Positions 12,681 through 26,000 are shown, counted from the stretch's first letter. The stretch: DNA of 64,000 bases from Campylorhamphus procurvoides (GCA_013396655.1 WBMV01000443.1:435871-499870); one strand, 5' to 3'. Notes: a model not told the origin generated them from the letters alone. Program-made: numbers and translations.

Positions 12681-13999
12681 CTGGGTCTGTGTCCTCAGGC
12701 AGATTTGGAGTGTGAGCTGTGGCCACAGAGAGGGCAAGAAGCACCGAAATGCTGATGCGATGGAAAGTGCCATCTCAGTTTTGCCATATTCCTGTCCTGT
12801 GCCATCAGCGTGGGGCAGCAATATAACAGAGAGGGACAGATCACATTTCTGGGTGCCTGGGGAGCCTCAGCAGGCTTGTGTGGCCCTTTTAAATACAAGC
12901 ATTTTGCAGGATTTTCAGCTTCTCATATAACACACAGGAAATTGTCTGGAAACATGTCATCAGATCAAAACACTATGCTCAATGAGGCTTGATTTTCAAT
13001 CATAGGTCATCCAGGTGAGGCTTTTAAATGATGGTTAACTATTAAAAATAAATAATTCAGAGAATTCTGGAGCTTTCTTTTCGCAGTAGTACTGAATGGA
13101 TTAGATCTCTACAATCTGGGAGGTAAAGGGGAAGGAGAAAAAAATCTATATTCTGTTCCCTGAGAAAAAATGTTCCTCCTCATAACCATGTCTAAAAAAT
13201 TATTGTCTTCATTTTATTTAATTATTCCATATGAAGCAATTAAAAGAGAATAATTGGCTAGTTGAATGATGATAAATGTTTCAAGTGAGAATTCAAAGGA
13301 GGTTAATAAAGGCACCACCAGTTCACATCTTCGCTATTAGGATCCCTACATCTCTATTTTTTTTTTCTATTTTATTGTTTGCTGAAAAATAATGTTTGTT
13401 TCTCTTCTTAAGAAGCTTTGCTGCAACTCTGTCACTTCTGGAGACTTCACACCATGTGTCAGGCTACCACTCAGATGTTCTGAACATAGACAGATACTGT
13501 ATAATAAAAAGGACTGTGGTGAGTCCGGACACTAATCCATTAGTAACACCTGTAAAAAACTCAGAGCAACTGTAAGGAGCACACTGTTCCCCATGATAAT
13601 GATCACTTTGAGAACCTTCTTGTAAACAGGTTTGGCCTTCAGGGTGGGATTTGAATGGATGAGATGACCAGTGCTCACTCTCTTTTATCACCAGAATATG
13701 CGTTGCCAATACACTGGCTTTGCGTTAAACTCAATAGCTCTGACCTACTATGAGTATTTCCATCTTAAAGCATACAAATGCAAGAAACGAAACAAAGCTT
13801 TGAGAGCATCATCTTTGCCATGATGTCCCTGCATCTGGAAGTATAGCTATCAGGGAAGGCAGGAAACCCAAGATTTATGGGTACTTGAATACATCCTTCC
13901 ACTTTTTATTTGCAGCACACACAATTTTTTTAAACATCACCAAGAAAGTCTGCAGGATAATTCAAATTTGAGTAGCTTCCCAAGGGAAGGATGCATGTT
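12681..13999. other. Unassigned non-coding DNA
   Basis: Nothing was recognised beyond short T- and A-runs near 13356-13366. Open frames are 81 codons or shorter. Confidence 0.45.
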
Positions 14000-14050
14000 C
14001 GTAGAATCTTTGACGTTGGAAAAGACCTCTGAAATCAAGTCCAGATGTCA
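14000..14050 (-). mobile_element. Short CR1 LINE 3' end remnant
   Basis: The stretch 'cgtagaatctttgacgttgg' followed by aaaagacctctgaaatcaag matches the start (in reverse) of the CR1 subtype with 'ggttggaaaagacctttaag'. Only about 50 bases are recognisable. Confidence 0.6.
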
Positions 14051-16679
14051 TATTGCACTTGGGTAGCACATTGCAGATTCAAAAGTCCTGTTTTGGGACC
14101 CAAGGAAGCCAAGTTTTAGCAGATTCTCACTTCTAACATGTGAAATGGTTTGGGACAAGCAGCTCTCCACATTCCAAATGCATTTCCTCATTTGCTGATG
14201 GATAATAAAATTGAAATTTAAGATGTAGTGATTGACATCATTTTGTAGGACAGTGACACGATATTTGTGAATATATGGAAGGACTTAAAGTCAATTTAGT
14301 TTGTATGTTGTCATAACACCCAATAAGGGGAGACAGTGTTATTATTATCCAGGAGAAGTGTATTAGAACTGAAATGGAATGTAATTTAAAGACAAACAAG
14401 CAAACAAACAACAGCAAAAAAAAAAAAGAATCAATCATTTTGGAAGGAAAAGGGAGAGCCATTCAGTTAAACTGATGTTTTCCAAAAGTTGTGCCCACAT
14501 ACCCAAAATCCAGTTCTTTCAAAATAATTCTTGGTCTATACTGCCCCATACAGGTTCTGCTGGCCTAAGTGAGCCTACAATTAATGTTTAAACCAATGGG
14601 TCCCTTGTATTTCAAGGCAGTTGTGCAGGATTTGTATGTGTTCCTTCCCAACTGCACTTTCTGAAAATTCATCTTCCACCTCAAAGCCCCATTTCATTGC
14701 ATTTCCCTGTCATTCCACCTCATGTTTGCTTAGTAATTACAGGACACAATTTTCCAGTGATCAGACCAAGCTGCATTAATATGTGCCTGTGTGCGGCTCA
14801 GTGTGAAAGAACCTTCTTTCCACCCTTTGGGAGCTCATTATTATACACACAAGCTTTGTGTTTTTATTAGTCAGACTTATGATTTGTGTGGTAAGGTGGA
14901 CTGACAATACCGTTTCACATACATCAAAGGCTGAAATGCACTTTAACAAGAGCCAGCAGGTTACACACAAGCCCCAAAACACTTGTTATAGGTGTGACTT
15001 GCCCAAACCAAACTAGGCAGTGAGTGTTGGCAGAAATTATTCCAACTTTCTGCAGCAGTAAGATCAGCACATGTAAAATGGGAATTATTTATCTTTTTTA
15101 AAAAGTATGCTTCTAAAACATCACTTAATGCGAGATCTTGGCCCAGCACAGCTCATTTTTGGCTCTGCCTTATTGAGAGAAATAAGGTGTGCTTGATGGT
15201 TTATACAGTCTCCCCACAAATTTCAATTATTCAGCCTCTTTCTATGTTTAGTCTACCAATGAAAAGCCTTAGAGTTTTTAAATATGTCTTCCTAATTATT
15301 TTCAGAATACAGGAGGAAAAAGGAAAGATGAAATTCTCTGCATGCAATTAACAAGGAAGGGAAGGAAGAGGGTTTTTTCAGTCTTCTAAATCCTCTTAAG
15401 CACACTAATTATAAACATTTTTATTGGGCTTTCATTCTGTGTTATTTTTTCTTATTTGCTTGCTGAGCATCACAGAAAAGATCTCCTTCTTTTTATTCAA
15501 AGGGCAACTCACACATAGTCTTCCTCAAAGCCTATCCCAAGGGAAGCCAGTTTTAAGAAAATATGTCATAGGTTTCCCATAATTACCAGTGAGATATTTT
15601 TTTTTCTCTGCTTTGGATAATTTATGGGAAACAGAGGCATTTGTTCTGACGATTTTGCCATCCAGTGAATCAATACTTGGCTGTTCTGAAGCAAAGCTCC
15701 CACTGACTTCATTGCAAACGGATTCTGCAGATTGCACTTCTCCATTCTTTACCTATGCATGGCATGATGTAATCCCACCATAGTCAAAGATAGTCTTTCA
15801 AAATGGGTTTAAAACAACCCCTTTAAGGCACAGGCACATTTTCAATTAGTCTGGATGGAAATGGTGGTGGAATTTCTTTGAGGAAAGATGATGCCTCTTG
15901 GCTGAGGCCCATGATCTACAGTGGTTCTGAGAAATGTTGGTTGTAAGAATGAGCAGGATCATTGAACCTACACAAAGCTTGGCGGGAACTGAGACTGCTG
16001 TTGTTCAGCACTTTTCAAAATAATTAAAAATTTATTTTTTATTGACAATTTCTCTTAAAAAAAAAAAGTAGTTTTAAAGAAACCCAGGTGCATTTGCAAA
16101 AATCTCCATCAATAGTCCCACCCATCAGGATACCAGATACTCAGATACTACCTGTGTAGTATCTGAATTACTGTTTCATATGAGTCAATATCATCTGATA
16201 CTCATTTCAACTGAAACAAAATATTTTGGTCTTGATAAAACTTTCCTGACAGATGTTTAACCAGAAGCAAGCATGTTCCAGCCAAATAAATGTTGCTTTG
16301 TTCCAAATTTTCCACTGAACAGCTACTCTGTCAGATGCTCACAGCCAAATCTACTTCTAAAAACCAGACAGAGAAGTCAACATCCCAGGTGTCTAACCCC
16401 ACCTCTATGACTGATTTATTAAAAAACTTAGATGAGTCTTAGTTGAGCCATTTATGCCTTCAGTGAGTTCTTTATGGAGAGGCAATGTGGCCATAGCACT
16501 GCAATGTGCTAGTGAAGGATGGAAACCATGGACTGGTCTTAGGCACTGGGAAACATCCTATTCCCTCCCTTCCATCTCACCACTCTAAATCTGCACTTCA
16601 GAGAAAAGAAATCATTAATATTTATCAAGGTCCATTATTGCATTATTTGCTCAACTTCAAAACATAAAAAAGTGCTTTG
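14051..16679. other. Unassigned non-coding DNA with a short perfect hairpin
   Basis: No gene or transposon was recognised. It contains an A-rich (CAAA)-type stretch near 14390-14430, A/T runs near 15597-15606 and 16058-16068, and the hairpin at 16141-16166 listed separately. Confidence 0.45.
16141..16166. repeat. Perfect 11-bp inverted repeat with 4-base loop
   Basis: Left arm TCAGATACTAC (16141-16151), loop CTGT, right arm GTAGTATCTGA (16156-16166). All 11 pairs match. The left flank also repeats 'agatac', giving a short direct repeat. No T-run follows and no gene is adjacent, so function is unknown. Confidence 0.85.
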
Positions 16680-16976
16680 GACAAAGGCATGGAGTGACAG
16701 GACAAGGAAGAGTGACTTCCCACTGCCAGAGGGCAGGGTTAGATGGGATATTGGGAAGGGATTCTTCCCTGTGAGGGTGGGGAGGCCCTGGCACAGGTTG
16801 CCCAGAGAAGCTGTGGCTGCCACATCTCTGGAAGTGTCCAAGGCCACATTGGACGGGGCTTGGAACAACCTGAGCTGGTGGAAGGTGTCCCTTCCCATAG
16901 CAGGGAGTTGGAATGAGATGATATTTATGGTCTCTTTCACCCCAAAACATTCCATGATTCTATGATTCTGTGATTT
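16680..16976 (+). mobile_element. CR1 LINE 3' end, plus orientation
   Basis: It reads 'ggatattgggaagggattct', 'gcacaggttgcccagagaag', 'ctggaagtgtccaaggcc' and ends 'ccatgattctatgattctg' plus tgattt, the complete CR1 tail. The copy is about 300 bp and 5'-truncated. The 97-codon and 115-codon frames over it on both strands are repeat shadows. Confidence 0.92.
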
Positions 16977-17247
16977 AGCCATATAATCAATGGGATAATA
17001 GTCACCACCCTGAAGTCAGTGCAGCATGGGGGTGTGAATGAAGTGTGAGATGTCCCTTCCCACAGCCCAGGCTTGCAAGCTCAGCTGAGGAGGAATCAGA
17101 AGGGCTGCAGGCAGGGGACAGGTGTCTGCATGAGCTGAAGGTTCAGCCTGTGAATCACCCTTGGTGAAGGGGAGAAAATTCACTAAAGTGCCTTGGGATT
17201 AACATGTAGATTGGGGTGAAAGAATAAAAGTGGTTACAAAACTTACC

Positions 17248-17402
17248 CATAGAGCCTTAGAATGTTTTTTTGGAAGGGACCTTAAGGATAATCTAGTCCC
17301 AACCCCCTGCCACCCATGGGCAGGACTGGTGGAGTGAGATGATCTTTAAGGTCATTCAGTCACTGCTTCCCACCAGACCAGATTGCCCAAAGCTGCACCC
17401 CA
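17248..17402 (-). mobile_element. CR1 LINE 3' end with an internal inverted micro-segment
   Basis: The reverse-oriented CR1 tail (catagagccttagaatg) leads into 'ggaagggaccttaaggataa', 'ccaaccccctgccaccca' and 'accagattgcccaaagctg'. Between the 'catgggcagga' part and the 'ccaccagacca' part sits an extra stretch (about 17326-17363) with 'gatgatctttaaggtc', CR1 wording in the opposite orientation. This suggests a local template switch. It lies tail-to-tail with the plus-strand CR1 ending at 16976. Confidence 0.82.
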
Positions 17403-17679
17403 CACTTACTGCTGTTATCCTTCCCAGCCCACATTCTTAGAATGAGGATCAAAACTTGGAGGACCAGGTTGCAATTCTGGTGCAATAGCTACAACACATT
17501 TGCCTTCTTTTTTTTTTTCAGAAGACATCAAAAAGTCGGTTTTGTACTTTTTGTAGACTCTTGGGCCTTAGTAACTCTATTTGGCCAATACTCCTCTGTG
17601 ACACAAAAGGTTGTTCTTGCTAAACTCTGGTTCTTATAGAGTTTGTCTCCTCTGGATATGTTGAAAGTCATGCTCTGTG

Positions 17680-17812
17680 GTGCGATGGCTTTAGCTCAAC
17701 TGCAGATGATTGGGCTTGATGCAAGAATTGCTGGATGATATTTTATGACTTGTGTTACACAGAAGGTCAGGCTAGATGGTCATAATGGCTTTAAAATTCA
17801 TTAATCTGTGTG
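17680..17812 (+). mobile_element. Ancient CR1-like LINE 3' end
   Basis: It reads 'gggcttgatgcaagaattgc', 'gacttgtgttacacagaagg' and 'tcaggctagatggtcataat', ending in a degenerate 'attcattaatctgtg'. This is the 3' end wording I recall from old reptile/bird CR1 copies ('aggtcagactagatgatcat' followed by aatgg). The copy is well diverged and has no coding content. Confidence 0.7.
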
Positions 17813-20800
17813 CAGAAATATCTGTGAATGGATTAAATAGAAGTCCCAACATTTATTCTACATGACAAGAAAATTGGATTCAAACATAGGTCTTCAAAGC
17901 TGAAACATAAACACCAAGCTGCCAACTCCAAAGTTTGAAAGGTCACCCTAGCAAAACTTGCCACTGAATGAGGCTGAATAAATATTCTTTTCCTCAAAAT
18001 TCTAAGGCACTTTCCTTTTAAATTTAAGAAAAAGGAAAAGAAAAATATTTCCATTTGAAAGAAACTTACCTTTAAAAAATTGAATTTCATTACAAAGATT
18101 ATGGTCAAATATTTCATATTTATCTAAGAGAATTTTTGACTAAGCCAGGGACATGTATTTTTTAACTTTGAAGAATTTTTTTTAAGATTTCAAGATTTTT
18201 CTCTCTATCTTGGATTTATTTTTTTTCTGTATCATTAAAATATTCATGGGCTAAGGAAATCACTCCCCTTTGAGCACTATCAACTGTGAAAACTTGGCCT
18301 TGTGATTTGAAATTTCAAAGCATCCATGCTGTTTGATGCATACTGAGTCCAGACACAGAGAAATCAATCTGTATAGCTCTGCCTACCTTGGTAGCTGCAA
18401 TGTACTGTACAGTCTTTGTTAAATATTTAATAATTAGCTGTGGTTTAATAATGTGTATCTGAAGAAATGTTGAAGGCTGGGAGCTGATAATGAAAGACTG
18501 TTGTGTCCTGAAACAAACGCCCTGAGTTATTATACACTGTGATGTTGTGGTTTCTCCACTCAGCAAATTGAGTGACTTTGCCACTTGGGGGGAAATAAGC
18601 AATTGTGTCTAGCAGACATCTTCTTTGGTAACCTCCTGTTTCCCAGGGAGAATCCATTTAGAGATCTGAGCAAAACCCTGTATGGTAATCCCAAGCCCTT
18701 AAACACTTCAGTGGAAAGATTTTCCTTCACACTGCTTGTGTTTCCACTGAATAAAACAATCTTTTATTTTATCCAGGAGAAGAATTAAGCAAGGGTTGTG
18801 TGCAGGCATGTGTGCTACTCTTGACATACAGACCATCCTATTAACATACAAGAAGGTGTCTTGTAGACTACAGGTATAGGTAGACCCTACTCTTTTGCCC
18901 AATATGTGGGGAGTTTTCTCATTTTTTAAGTAATATAGATCCATGGCCTATTAAAAACAGTGTCATTTGTGATGGTGAAGACCTCTTTGCACAACAGCAG
19001 CTATTAAATTTTCTTCAGTGTTACAGTTTCTTCTGTTTTAAAGCCAGTGCTTGATTTCTCCTCCTGGCTAAGGGTACAACCTCAAAGTCAGAGAGGTTGG
19101 GATATGTGTGGCTCTAACATCATGACTGCTGCAGCTTTATGGAAAACCTTTCTCTGTGCCTGATGCTGTTGTGTGTAAAGCAAACCTGGCAACTCCTCAG
19201 CATCCAAACGGGAGTGACTTCTCTGATCTTTATATAAGTTGTGTGCATATGACATGAAAGACCGTAAGGGGATGGAAGAGAAGACAAACAAATAAATTAA
19301 TAAAGATGAAACAAACAACACAGCGTGGGGAGTTTCCTCTTCAAGTCTGCTCTGTGCTAGCTGTGATTTGTACAGAGCTCTGTCATTCCTGAAGGTTTCA
19401 GAAAAGAAAACAAGATGGTTTCAGGTGTCTGGGTGCTGAAGTCTTTGGGTTTGTTGCAGGACCCAGTGAACACAGAGCAAGCTATTCCTCAGTTGCATCA
19501 CATGTTCAAAAGAAGTGAGTCTCCTCCTCTAATAGCTTTTGGTCACCACAGGACTGACTACTCTTCACAAAATTCTTGTTTTCCTCCAGAGGCTGGCAGT
19601 GCAGGGTAAAGAGGCTGCACAGTAGTGTTTGCTGCTTACTAGATTCTGTGTTGCTCTTCCCCTGCTGGTTTATCAGATGACCTGTACAGCCTCTGTTGTT
19701 TCAAAAGACATATTTCTTTGGCTTCTATTTCATAGCATTGCCCATTGTGTTGCTATTTCTTGATTAATTTATTTACAAGGAATAACAGATGGATGTTTCA
19801 AAGTTTGCGACCAGCCATAGACAATTTTGACCTTGGAAGAATAATCTTTGAATACGATTAAACGTGTACATTTTGTTTGATTAGATTTGTTTTAACTTCA
19901 TACTAACTAGCAAACATATTTTGAACAGATTTGCTTTTTTTTACTACCTAATATAATGTGAATAATCTCCCTTAATCCTGTGGGATAAAGACCTTGCTCT
20001 AACCTCCAGTGAAAAAAGGGAATGGTGCCCCTTGACTCCACATTTTAACTTTTTGGGTGTGACAATGACGTCTGCAACTTGTCTCACAAAGGTATTACAG
20101 AGCCAATAACTGAACAGGCTCCTCCAGTTTTGGTCTGTAAAAGAATATATGGAAGAACAAAGCCAAGGGTACTTCCAACATTCCCTTGGAAGTAAAGACT
20201 AGTGGAATCACTCAGGTAAGGGTATCATAGTGTGTCTAGGGACCATGCACCTCTGAAAAGGCATCTCCAAGCAAATCAGTAAAAAAGATGTGGAACCACA
20301 CCCTCATTTGTACCCATCCAGGAAAGAAAGAAAATCTGTACGAATAGATATACAGGGGTAAAATATGTTTATAATAAACAGTAAAAGGCATATATACATA
20401 TAAAAATAGAATTAAATGCATGTATCATGCAGTTATCATAGATCATATAGAATTGGTATCTAATGCAGTATGTCTAAAACAAACTTAGAAAATATTTATC
20501 TAATCGACTACAACTTTTTTAATATCTAGACAAAACATGATCACCTTCACACAAGCACAAATACAGAAAAGTCACTCTACATCTCCATTTACACCTGAAC
20601 AGGTAGGTTCCAAATCCAACTCAAAAGAGACAAGTCTTCCTATTCCTTGACCTCTCTCTAATCCCCTCCTGCTCTTGCTGTGGTGTGACTCCCATTGGTA
20701 TTAGTGGCAGCCACAGACATGTGCAGAGAGGAGAACTCCCCTGTGAGAAAATCATCAGCAAGTAGTGAACGTATCACTCATATGTTACAATCTTTATACC

Positions 20801-21892
20801 AACTTCCTGTAAGATCCTCTATTGATTTTAAGGTTTTAATGTTTATTTTTAAGCATTCAGCAACTATGGTCAAATATATCTGACAGGTCTTTTGTTGCTC
20901 TGCGTTCCTAAGGGTCAGAATCCACAGGGTCCTTCAGTCTGTCCAGGGAGAAATCTCAGGTCTTTTTTGGAGATAAGATTCTCTGACTGTTAATGGCATT
21001 ATTGGGAGACTCATGTCAGAGCTTTTTCTGAAGCACTTTCTTTTGTGATATGTAAGAATAAAGCAAAGTAAACGCATTTTGATAGGTTTTATCCTCCTTA
21101 TACTCAAGCATTCCGTGACTTCAGGCTGAAATATGATTGGAAGAGGCATCACTGAGATACTGTCAAAGTTATAGATGCTAAAATCTCATAAAGTCCTTCC
21201 AGGTCAGTAGTCTACAGGTCAGTCAGCTGTTACTCCTTTCACTGCATTTCCTAGTGCTTGATCTAATCTGGCTTGAAGGTGGACCAAAAAATGTTTTTGA
21301 GCTTTACATCTGTAAGGAAAAACTCCATCCCTCAATATATGTCTTATCCCTTTGAATTTTCCCCTGATATCCATCCTATGTTTTCCTTCAGTCATTTCCA
21401 TCCTTTAAGTAATATAATTCAAATTTTTCAGCCTTCTATTCAGGCAAATAGGAATACGCAGCCCCATGTGAATAATTTTTTGGAAATAAATTTAGCCTTT
21501 CTGCGTAGAGAGATATGTTTGCTGAGAAATTAAGTTAAGGGAGGTGAATTCAGATGCAGTCTGTGATTCCTTCAAAATCAAGATTCAAAATAATATTTTT
21601 TAAATATTTGTTTTGATGCTCTTGAACAGGGAAGTGGCTCTGAATGTTTAGAAATCAAGCTGAGCTGTTTATCTTTAATGACCCTGGAAGTTGCAAGCTC
21701 CTGTTTCATTTCCCTGACTGGCTCAATACAGTTCATCAGGACTGGGGCTTATGCAAGTAACATGGATCTGAATATTTCAGAGGCAGGAATAATGTAAGAA
21801 ACGCAGCAGATAAGGAGGATTATATAATTAAAAAATATATAAACCTTTTTCCTTCTGGACTACTCATCCTTGCACAAGGCGTCACTTATTAA

Positions 21893-21923
<31 letters not shown>

Positions 21924-22670
21924 TAAGCTCCTTTAAGATTTATTACCTGGGTGCTGTTTAATTTTATCTTGTCAGATTCAGTCTAAACAAGCATCCTTGC
22001 TGTGAAGGTGGCAGTCAGATTCATGTCTGTCTTGTCTGACTGTCACTTTGACAGAGCTTTGGTGGAGGGTTTTCCTGGTGATCCTATCCCCCCACTGTGC
22101 TAAGCAGCGTGATCCCATGCAGCTTCCAGTGCAAAGACTGAAGTAACTGTGAGCTTAACACTTGTCTTCTGCCTCATCTCATGCAAGAACTAATTTGCTC
22201 ACGTGAAATATCTTTCAAAAAGGTGCACATCCCATGGGAGCAAATGGAAGTTTCAGTGGGAGTGAAGGAGCATGCAGTACTTCTTGATTTTGTGTGATGG
22301 GGTAAACTCTTGAGGTGAGCACAATTGCTGTTTCATTAGCTATTCTCTACAAAGCTCTTGATTTACTTCAGCCTCCTTCATGGGCTTGAAGCCTCCTTTG
22401 TTTTCCTGAAAAAAGATGTGCACCTAATCGATCAGTCAGTAGATTTTCAGGTCTACTTATCTGGTTTGTTTTCTGTCTCAGGACCTTCCCTGTTGTGTTG
22501 CTTTCGTTGAGATAATAAACACTTCCTCACAAACTGGACCTGGCTACTATACAGAAGATAACATCAAAATGCTGCCGAAAAAAATATGCATATTTGGATT
22601 ATTCCATCATGATATTTCTGTTCAGTAGGACACTGGTAGTAAATTGTTGTTTGACAGCGCTAGCATCATT
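17813..22670. other. Unassigned non-coding DNA, about 4.9 kb
   Basis: No young CR1, LTR or exon was recognised. It contains a (TA)n microsatellite at 21892-21917. The region 21240-21450 has a faint resemblance to a decayed reverse-oriented LINE tail, but too little to call. Open frames are 95 codons or shorter. Confidence 0.45.
21892..21917. repeat. (TA)n microsatellite
   Basis: About 13 uninterrupted AT dinucleotides in an AT-rich setting. Confidence 0.95.
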
Positions 22671-23094
22671 CATGGAATCACAGAATGGCCTGGGTTGGAA
22701 GGGAAATTAAAGACCACTTTGTCCCAGCCTCGCCTGCCATGGGCAAGGACAACTTCCACTAGACCAGGTTATTCCAAACCCTATCCAGTCTGGACTTGAA
22801 CACTTCCAGGGATCCAGGGGCAGCCACAGCTTCTCTCCCCAACGTGTGCCAGAGCCTGCCCACCCTCACAGGAAAGAATTTCTTCCCAATATCTGATCTA
22901 AACCTGCTCTCTGTCAGTGAGAAGCCATTCCCCCTTGTCCTGGTATTCCATGACCTTGCAAATGGTCTCTCTCCATCCTTCTTGTAGTTCCCTTCAGGTA
23001 AGACCACAATCGGGTCACCCCAAAGCCTTCTGTCTTCTGAGCTGTGCAAATCCAATTCTCTCAGCCTTTCCTCACAGCAGAGGTTCAGAAGGCT
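22671..23094 (-). mobile_element. CR1 LINE 3' end, longest young copy in the window
   Basis: About 420 bp of reverse-oriented CR1. It runs from the tail 'catggaatcacagaatgg' through 'gccatgggcaaggacaactt', 'cttccagggatccagggg', 'accctcacaggaaagaattt', 'ccattcccccttgtcctgg' and 'ctctcagcctttcctcaca'. The order matches the CR1 3' UTR and the end of the ORF2-adjacent region. It is 5'-truncated near 23094. The overlapping 98-codon frame is not a gene. Confidence 0.92.
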
Positions 23095-26000
23095 TTACTA
23101 TTTATGACCATTGACCCACAGGCACCTTGTATAAGGCCTCTTCCTGCACCATTCATATCTCAAGTAGATGATTAACTTGACAAAAACAAAAAATATTGTA
23201 TTTCCCTGATTTTTCCTTGCCTTTTTTTTTCTATGTGTGTGAGCAGTAGCCTAGTCCAACACAGGGAAGGATGCAGTTCAGTCACAGTCAAAGCAATCCC
23301 TGAGGCTGTGGACACGTGAGCAGAAAGGCAAGGCTCAAGCCATAAACCTGGAACATGTTGCATGGTGGCAGCTGGGCACAAACCTGTGCCTGTGTGTCCT
23401 GGACCGTGAGAAACAAGGGCTGGGGTGACAAAATCCAGGCAGCAAAACGCATGGGAAAATTTCCCCTGGCTCATCCAAGGGGTAAATTTGGCATTCCTGA
23501 GGCTCTTTTGGAGGGTGTGACATCTGTTTGCAGCTTTTTAAAGTCTGGAGAGCTTGACTTGGGGGAGCTTAATCCATCCATGTGCCTGTGGCGGGTGCTG
23601 AGTTTACAAAAGTTGTAGCTGAAGTCTTTTCAGATTAGAGGGAATATACCAAAATATAAAGAGGCAACAAAACTGGCCCTACAGATAGTAATTATGTTTT
23701 CTTTGACTTCAGTGCCACAAGGATATCAACCCAGATATAGCTATCCTACTTAATGGAAAGGATTACATGGAGATGTCCGACCACTCCAAACATTGGTTCT
23801 TGGCCAAAATAGAGCTTTCTCTCAGTTTTACTTCTAGCATCAGTTTCACATCTGTCAACATGGACACATGTTCACATGGTCCCAGTGACTGGTAGATTTA
23901 TGTTCTCCTCTGCATGTATCAGTGGCTCATAAAAAAAATGAGAGAAGCTGCCATCTGATTTTATGTTTTTTGGACACTTTGAGAAAATGGTTTGAAAAGC
24001 TGGTTGTCTTAATTACCCAATATCTCACTTAAAGAGAGGAAGTCTAGGTTTTTCCTTAGCTAGCTCTGTTATAGAATTAATGAGAATAATTGCAAAGGGA
24101 GGTAAGAAACCTCAATTTTTTTTAAAGAAAAAAATTAAAACTTATGAATCATTGGTATTTTCACATCACCAAACAGGAACTTTGAGAACTCCAGTGGTAT
24201 GTGCTGCTGGTCCAGACAACCTGTATTTTATTGTTTTAAGATGCTTCTCTTACTCATCTGGTAGTTTTTTAATGTGCCTCATGTTAAATTTAACATGCTT
24301 TTTTCCTACATCTGAAGTTGAGGTTTTTTCTGAGATACTCTTTGATGATGAAATATGGACCCATGTAGTCAATAGTCTTTGGCTAGAAACTGAAAGAAAG
24401 ATGTTTCTTGCTAACATCTTCCCTTGGTGGCCTCCTGTGAGCTTTTCTTTAAGCTCACCTTTCATTTCTTCAGATCCAATAGAGAGAATAAATTCAGCAA
24501 GCACTAGCATCCTCAGTCATCAGGGTTTAAAGCTACAAGACCTCTGCTCTGAGTGTGGAGAGTGTAGCCTGACCACAGCACCTCCACTCCCAGCCCCCGT
24601 GACGTGAATCAGGACCACTGGCTTGAAAAACTCTTTCCAGCTGCCTGGCAGCTTCACAACAGTGCATTTTTCAACATTAATTCCCTCTGGTCACACAACT
24701 GGGCCATTTCTCCCTTTTGCCATGCAGAAATAAAGGATGTGAGAAACCACAGAGAACTTTCTTCTTGTTTCCCTTTGCTTCAAGGATCTCCACTGCCACA
24801 CACCAAGGCTTTATTTTTCCCTAGAGAGACAGGAAAAGACAGAATAACAAAACAGCCACTACTTGTTTCAGCAGTAAACCTTCAGAAGATGCAGCAGCCC
24901 AGGTCCTATGGATTCTGTGTAGAAAGCACTGATTCATGCAATGTCTTGACAACCTCTCAGGAGAAAAAAAAAACACCAAAAAATCAGGGTGAGTTGACCA
25001 CTGTACACTGTGTTCTGCATAAAGCCTATCTAGAAGTGAGTAATCTCTTACTTGATTGCTGTGACATTAGGCTATGAGGACAGGCAAAAATAATGTTCAT
25101 CTTCCATGGTGTTGCTATGGCACACTGTGCATTGAAGACATTGTCCTTTGACTGTGTCTATCATGAAGCTGATTACTCCTGCATTAGTCAGGTTCCAGTA
25201 GAGATCTTCAGGACATGATTCACCTCATCCTGAAGTAGGTATAAATTCACCCAGATGAATCATGTCCCGAAAGGTTTATTTCCACCCATCCACTCTTGCC
25301 CCACCACTGACTACAAAGGGAGCCCAGGATGACCAGCTCTGGTGTTGCTACTTATGTGGTGGATATATAAAGCTGGATCACACTCTGGGGACATGTTTTA
25401 TTACACACTGTGAAACCACACACACCAAGACTCTGTGGTTCTCTCTCTAAACCTTGTTGGTAGTAGCAAAGTAGGGTTTTTTCAGTGTAAGGTGTCAGTG
25501 CCTGTGGGAACACCGTGTTTCACTATAAACATGGCACCACTAAAACTTGTCATTTTAAAGGGTAATTGCAAAATGAGAATTTTTTGGTTTTAGTTTTTGG
25601 GTTTTTTTTTTCATTGTGGGTTTTATTTTTTTATTATTATTTTGTTTTGGTTGGGGTTTTTTTGTTTGGTTAGTTTTTTTGGGTTTTTTGCGTGGAAGAA
25701 GAAAGCCTCAAGAAAGCAGATACCTGAAGGAAGGAATATGGAAGGTACAGGTGTCACTGAGGCTTCAATGCTAGCTGAGAACAAAGAAGATTTTCATGCA
25801 AGGTCAATTTTAACTAGTTTCATAGATCCTCATTGAAAGAGATTACACATGAAGTAGTCACCCAGATTTCTATTATCAACAAAAATGTAGTCAAAGCTGT
25901 TAATGGAAATTAGGAAGTGATTCATCTAATCAAAATCTAAGAGTCAACTCAAGAGTGAAATTAATTTTGCCCTAATACCTATTAACTGCCTTGCCTAAGT

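Noticed and set aside
16635..16982. 115- and 97-codon frames on both strands
   Set aside because: They cover a CR1 3' UTR, which is non-coding.
21240..21450. Possible decayed reverse-oriented LINE tail
   Set aside because: Isolated phrases such as 'ctaatctggcttgaagg' resemble LINE UTR wording, but no colinear run of matches could be followed.
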